Assembly: GCA_030428585.1 (NCBI GenBank)
Contig: JAUIDL010000030.1
Coordinates: forward strand, 1-8,116
From: a bacterium
GTDB taxonomy: Bacteria; Patescibacteriota; Saccharimonadia; Saccharimonadales; Saccharimonadaceae
Direction of reading: 5' to 3'
Length of the DNA stretch: 8,116 bases
Both the position numbers and the translations under genes were made by a program. The notes beneath the pieces are model-generated. The model saw only the letters and a list, made by a program, of their open reading frames with translations. It was not told the origin of the DNA and did not search any database. Below, piece after piece: positions 6,009-8,116 of this stretch (position 1 is the stretch's first letter; every line of letters starts with the position of its first letter).

Positions 6009-7017
6009 CCGTTTTGTTGTCAGATTCGACATGGCGACGAGCTTTTTGTGTCACTTTGCGACCGCGTGGCGTTCGTTCGATAAACCCAATCTGTAACAAG
6101 TATGGTTCATAAAAATCTTCGATTGTAGTTGTCTCGTCACCAGTTAATGCAGCCAGTGTTGTCAGCCCAACTGGATTATTACCATAATGCTCAATCATCG
6201 TTTGGATCAATCGGCGGTCAGCCACATCAAGCCCAAGTTCGTCGATTTCGAGTAGCTGCAGTGCCTGCGTGGTGATTGTAGTGTCAATAATACCGTCACC
6301 GTTGACGTCGGCGTAATCTCGTACTCGTTTCAGGAGCCTATTGGCGATTCGCGGGGTTAACCGTGCCCGGGTCGATAGCAAATCGGCCGCAGCAGGTTTG
6401 ATATCACTGCCAAGAATCGATGCCGCTCGTTGAATAATCTGTCCAATCTCAACTGGTTCATAAAATTCAAGCCGGTACATATGGCCAAAACGGTCGCGCA
6501 GCGGCGCCGCCAATGCGCCGGTTCTGGTTGTCGCCCCGATGACCGTAAATTTCGGAAGGTCGAGACGGACACTACGGGCAGCCGGACCTTTACCAATCAT
6601 AATATCCAATTTATAGTCTTCCATCGCCGAATACAGTACTTCTTCGACGGTCCGGCCAAGCCGATGAATCTCATCGATAAACAGAATATCCCCATCTTGC
6701 AGGTTCGTTAGGATACTAGCCAAATCCCCCGCTTTTTCAATGGCAGGACCTGATGTGATACGAATGGCTGTTCCCATTTCGTGAGCAATGACGTTCGCCA
6801 TCGTCGTTTTTCCAAGACCTGGTGGCCCGTAGAGCAAGATGTGGTCGAGAACTTCGTGACGTTTCTTGGCGGCATCAATCGCCAAGCGTAAATTCTTTTT
6901 CAGACGCTGCTGACCAACGTATTCGTCAAAAGATTTCGGGCGTAGCGACTGCTCGATGATTTGCTCGTCCTGATCGTCATCGTGACTATCAGTGTCAACT
7001 AGGCGTTGAATTGCCAC
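6004..7017 (-). CDS. ruvB: Holliday junction branch-migration helicase subunit RuvB
   Basis: RuvB is the AAA+ motor that, with RuvA, drives Holliday-junction branch migration. The 337-residue length is typical. Motifs in order are [11 protein letters not shown] (26-36), Walker A GPPGLGKT (64-71), Walker B with DEIH (115-118), sensor-like GATTRTGAL (161-169), the arginine-finger segment LRDRFG (173-178), [18 protein letters not shown] (219-236), and the winged-helix end [17 protein letters not shown] (304-320). The usual Arg-Gly-Thr-Pro-Arg of the small domain is Arg-Leu-Thr-Pro-Arg here. Translation starts with GTG at 7017, sharing its G with the ruvA TAG. No Met start lies near the N-terminus, and a GGAG sits 9 bases upstream. 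The residues before position 26 are acidic and variable, as in most RuvB proteins. Confidence 0.98.
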   Translation of the reverse strand: MAIQRLVDTDSHDDDQDEQIIEQSLRPKSFDEYVGQQRLKKNLRLAIDAAKKRHEVLDHILLYGPPGLGKTTMANVIAHEMGTAIRITSGPAIEKAGDLASILTNLQDGDILFIDEIHRLGRTVEEVLYSAMEDYKLDIMIGKGPAARSVRLDLPKFTVIGATTRTGALAAPLRDRFGHMYRLEFYEPVEIGQIIQRAASILGSDIKPAAADLLSTRARLTPRIANRLLKRVRDYADVNGDGIIDTTITTQALQLLEIDELGLDVADRRLIQTMIEHYGNNPVGLTTLAALTGDETTTIEDFYEPYLLQIGFIERTPRGRKVTQKARRHVESDNKTV

Positions 7018-7592
7018 TAGCTTTGGCTCCGCAAGGCTTTGGTAATACGGTCAGCTGTCGATAAGTTCTTTGGTACGCTTTCGAGGGCGGTCATCGCGTC
7101 CTGCAAGTTGTAGCCCAAAGCCATCAGTGCTTCGAGCGCTTCATCCCCGGCAACTACCGCCGTCACCCCATCGGTGTGTGCGACCGCAACTGCTAACCCT
7201 ACCTTGTCGGATAGATCAACGATGACGCGTTCTGCCGTCTTTTTTCCGACACCACTAGCCTTGGCAATGAAACCCGTATCACCGTTTGCAATAGCATTAC
7301 GCACCGTTTCACTTTCACCAAGACTCAAAATCGCCAGTGCTGCTTTTGGACCGACGCCCTGAACTGTAATCAAAAGTTCAAATAATTTCTTTGCCGCCAG
7401 TGAAGAAAAACCAAATAATTCCTGCGACTGCTCGCGGATGTGATGATAGGTGAAAAACTTGACCGTTTCACCCAAAATCGCTTTTTCATAGTCGCCTAAC
7501 GGAACTTGGACTTCGTAGCCAACGTCATGAACATCGACGATAACTGATGGTAAGAATTTTTCGGCCACTACCCCGGACACGTGTGCAATCAT
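7017..7592 (-). CDS. ruvA: Holliday junction-binding protein RuvA
   Basis: RuvA tetramers clamp the four-way junction and load RuvB rings. The 191-residue product has the three expected parts. An OB-fold spans 1-62 ([27 protein letters not shown]). A double helix-hairpin-helix domain carries [13 protein letters not shown] (77-89) and [16 protein letters not shown] (112-127). A C-terminal three-helix RuvB-binding domain lies at about 148-188 ([16 protein letters not shown]), after a flexible linker at 131-147. The acidic pin, Glu55-Asp56 in E. coli, reads Glu54-Gln55 here, so one acidic residue is missing. The ATG at 7592 has a probable extended -10 element 7 bases upstream and no SD. The TAG stop shares a base with the ruvB GTG. 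Confidence 0.97.
   Translation of the reverse strand: MIAHVSGVVAEKFLPSVIVDVHDVGYEVQVPLGDYEKAILGETVKFFTYHHIREQSQELFGFSSLAAKKLFELLITVQGVGPKAALAILSLGESETVRNAIANGDTGFIAKASGVGKKTAERVIVDLSDKVGLAVAVAHTDGVTAVVAGDEALEALMALGYNLQDAMTALESVPKNLSTADRITKALRSQS
7027..7030 (-). promoter_or_regulatory. Shine-Dalgarno sequence supporting the ruvB GTG start
   Basis: Minus-strand GGAG lies in the ruvA tail, 9 bases before the GTG at 7017. It favours this start for ruvB. Confidence 0.55.
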
Positions 7593-7599
7593 AATCTCT

Positions 7600-7608
7600 A
7601 TTATGACA
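7600..7608 (-). promoter_or_regulatory. Probable extended -10 promoter of ruvA; transcript possibly leaderless
   Basis: Minus-strand TGTCATAAT fits TGn plus a one-mismatch -10 hexamer (CATAAT), ending 7 bases before the ruvA ATG. It sits in the 46-base ruvC-ruvA gap. No -35 or good SD is seen, so ruvA may start its own leaderless transcript as well as receive readthrough from ruvC. Confidence 0.45.
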
Positions 7609-7638
7609 CACAGTTGCGACTCGAGCGAGGTGATTATC

Positions 7639-8116
7639 TTAGGTCGCGTTGTCGAGTCGTGACATCAATACATGAGTAATCGCCGCTGCCAGTGCATCGG
7701 CACAGTCATCAGGCTTCGGCGCTTGCTTGAGGTTCAGCTGCAAGCGAACCATTTCTTGAACCTGTTTTTTGTCGGCTTTACCGTAACCAGTCAGCGTTTG
7801 TTTAATCTGCATTGGGTTATATTCGGCAACTGGAATGCGAGCTTTACGCGCAACTAACACTGCCACACCCCTCGCTTCGGCAACACTCATGGCCGTCGTG
7901 ATATTGCGACTAAAGAATAGTTTTTCTATCGCCACCTGATCCGGTTTAGTCTCGGCGATGATTTGCGTCAGGCCATCAAAGATATCCTCGAGACGCTCTT
8001 CGTGTGGAGTGTGAGCTGGCGTGGTAATCACCCCAGCATCGACCATACGCATCGAGGTGCCGTCAACCTCAATCACCCCAAAGCCGAGAATGCCTGTGCC
8101 TGGATCGATACCGAGA
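7639..8116 (-). CDS. ruvC: Holliday junction endonuclease RuvC (5' end outside window)
   Basis: RuvC is a dimeric RNase H-fold nuclease that cuts Holliday junctions symmetrically using Mg2+. About 158 residues are visible, so only a few N-terminal residues are missing. The frame stays open to base 8116 and encodes LGIDPGTGILGFGVIEVDG, the family's N-terminal strand with the first catalytic Asp. The GTG at 8076 is the Val of GFGVIEV and is not a start. The other catalytic acids are the Glu in VAIEKLFF (visible residue 64) and the pair in KPDDCADALAAAITH (visible Asp137 and Asp140, three apart as in E. coli). NITTAMSVAEARGV is the usual central helix. A 46-base gap, rather than an overlap, separates it from ruvA. 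All active-site acids are present, so the enzyme should be active. Confidence 0.97.
   Translation of the reverse strand, partial: LGIDPGTGILGFGVIEVDGTSMRMVDAGVITTPAHTPHEERLEDIFDGLTQIIAETKPDQVAIEKLFFSRNITTAMSVAEARGVAVLVARKARIPVAEYNPMQIKQTLTGYGKADKKQVQEMVRLQLNLKQAPKPDDCADALAAAITHVLMSRLDNAT

Noticed and set aside
6283..6309. DVNGDGIID in RuvB resembles an EF-hand or dockerin calcium loop
   Set aside because: The segment falls in the small-domain region of RuvB where acidic, Gly-rich loops are usual, and the flanking sequence is plain RuvB. There is no paired second loop.
7598..7613. Minus-strand CTGT-N8-ATAG upstream of ruvA, one mismatch from an E. coli LexA core (CTGT-N8-ACAG)
   Set aside because: It lacks the AT-alternating centre, has a mismatch in a conserved half-site, overlaps the likely promoter by chance, and has no counterpart at recA. 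No LexA gene is in view.
7639..8076. ruvC starting at the GTG at base 8076
   Set aside because: The upstream codons encode the conserved GIDPG catalytic strand, so the gene continues past the window edge.

Overview
The window reads as a compact bacterial chromosome segment, most likely from Patescibacteria (CPR) and plausibly Candidatus Saccharibacteria (TM7). The reasons are: base composition close to half GC by eye; about 98% coding density with short, touching or overlapping genes; a reduced type IV pilus set (PilM/N/O plus a pilin) next to recA, recX and ruvCAB; and operon-leading genes that look leaderless. TGA serves as the pilN stop, so the UGA-Gly recoding of Gracilibacteria/Absconditabacteria is not used here. 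The taxonomic call is inference; no rRNA or marker search was possible.

Layout. (1) Bases 1-2418, plus strand: the 3' end of a type IV pilus assembly operon. It holds pilM (5' end outside the window), pilN, a pilO-like gene and a 94-residue single-pass membrane protein, joined by 1- to 4-base overlaps or a 1-base gap. (2) 2436-3041, plus strand: a double PRC-barrel protein with its own -10 element. (3) 3038-4737, minus strand: recA followed by recX, with a hairpin spanning the recA stop codon. (4) 4807-5199, plus strand: a type IV pilin or pseudopilin, divergent from recA across 69 bp. (5) 5200-8116, minus strand: ruvC (5' end outside the window), ruvA, ruvB and a two-TM bacterial PH-domain protein.

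How the genes fit together. PilM, PilN and PilO form the cytoplasmic-to-membrane alignment module of a type IV pilus, and the pilin supplies a fibre or pseudopilus subunit. RecA pairs homologous strands, RecX restrains RecA, and RuvA-RuvB-RuvC branch-migrate and cut Holliday junctions. A pilus beside recombination genes would suit DNA uptake and integration, but no dedicated uptake gene (comEC, dprA) lies in the window, so that link is a hypothesis.

The signal most worth following is regulatory. Four genes (PRC-barrel, pilin, PH protein, ruvA) have a TATAAT-like hexamer ending 6-8 nt before their ATG and no clear Shine-Dalgarno sequence. pilN, the pilO-like gene and ruvB carry purine-rich Shine-Dalgarno sequences, and recA has a short leader with one. 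Both convergent gene pairs meet with no spacer, and the only good intrinsic terminator-like hairpin points plus-ward at the recA/recX junction. I found no mobile elements, CRISPR arrays, tRNAs, rRNAs or clearly novel gene system. No non-coding stretch exceeds 69 bases.
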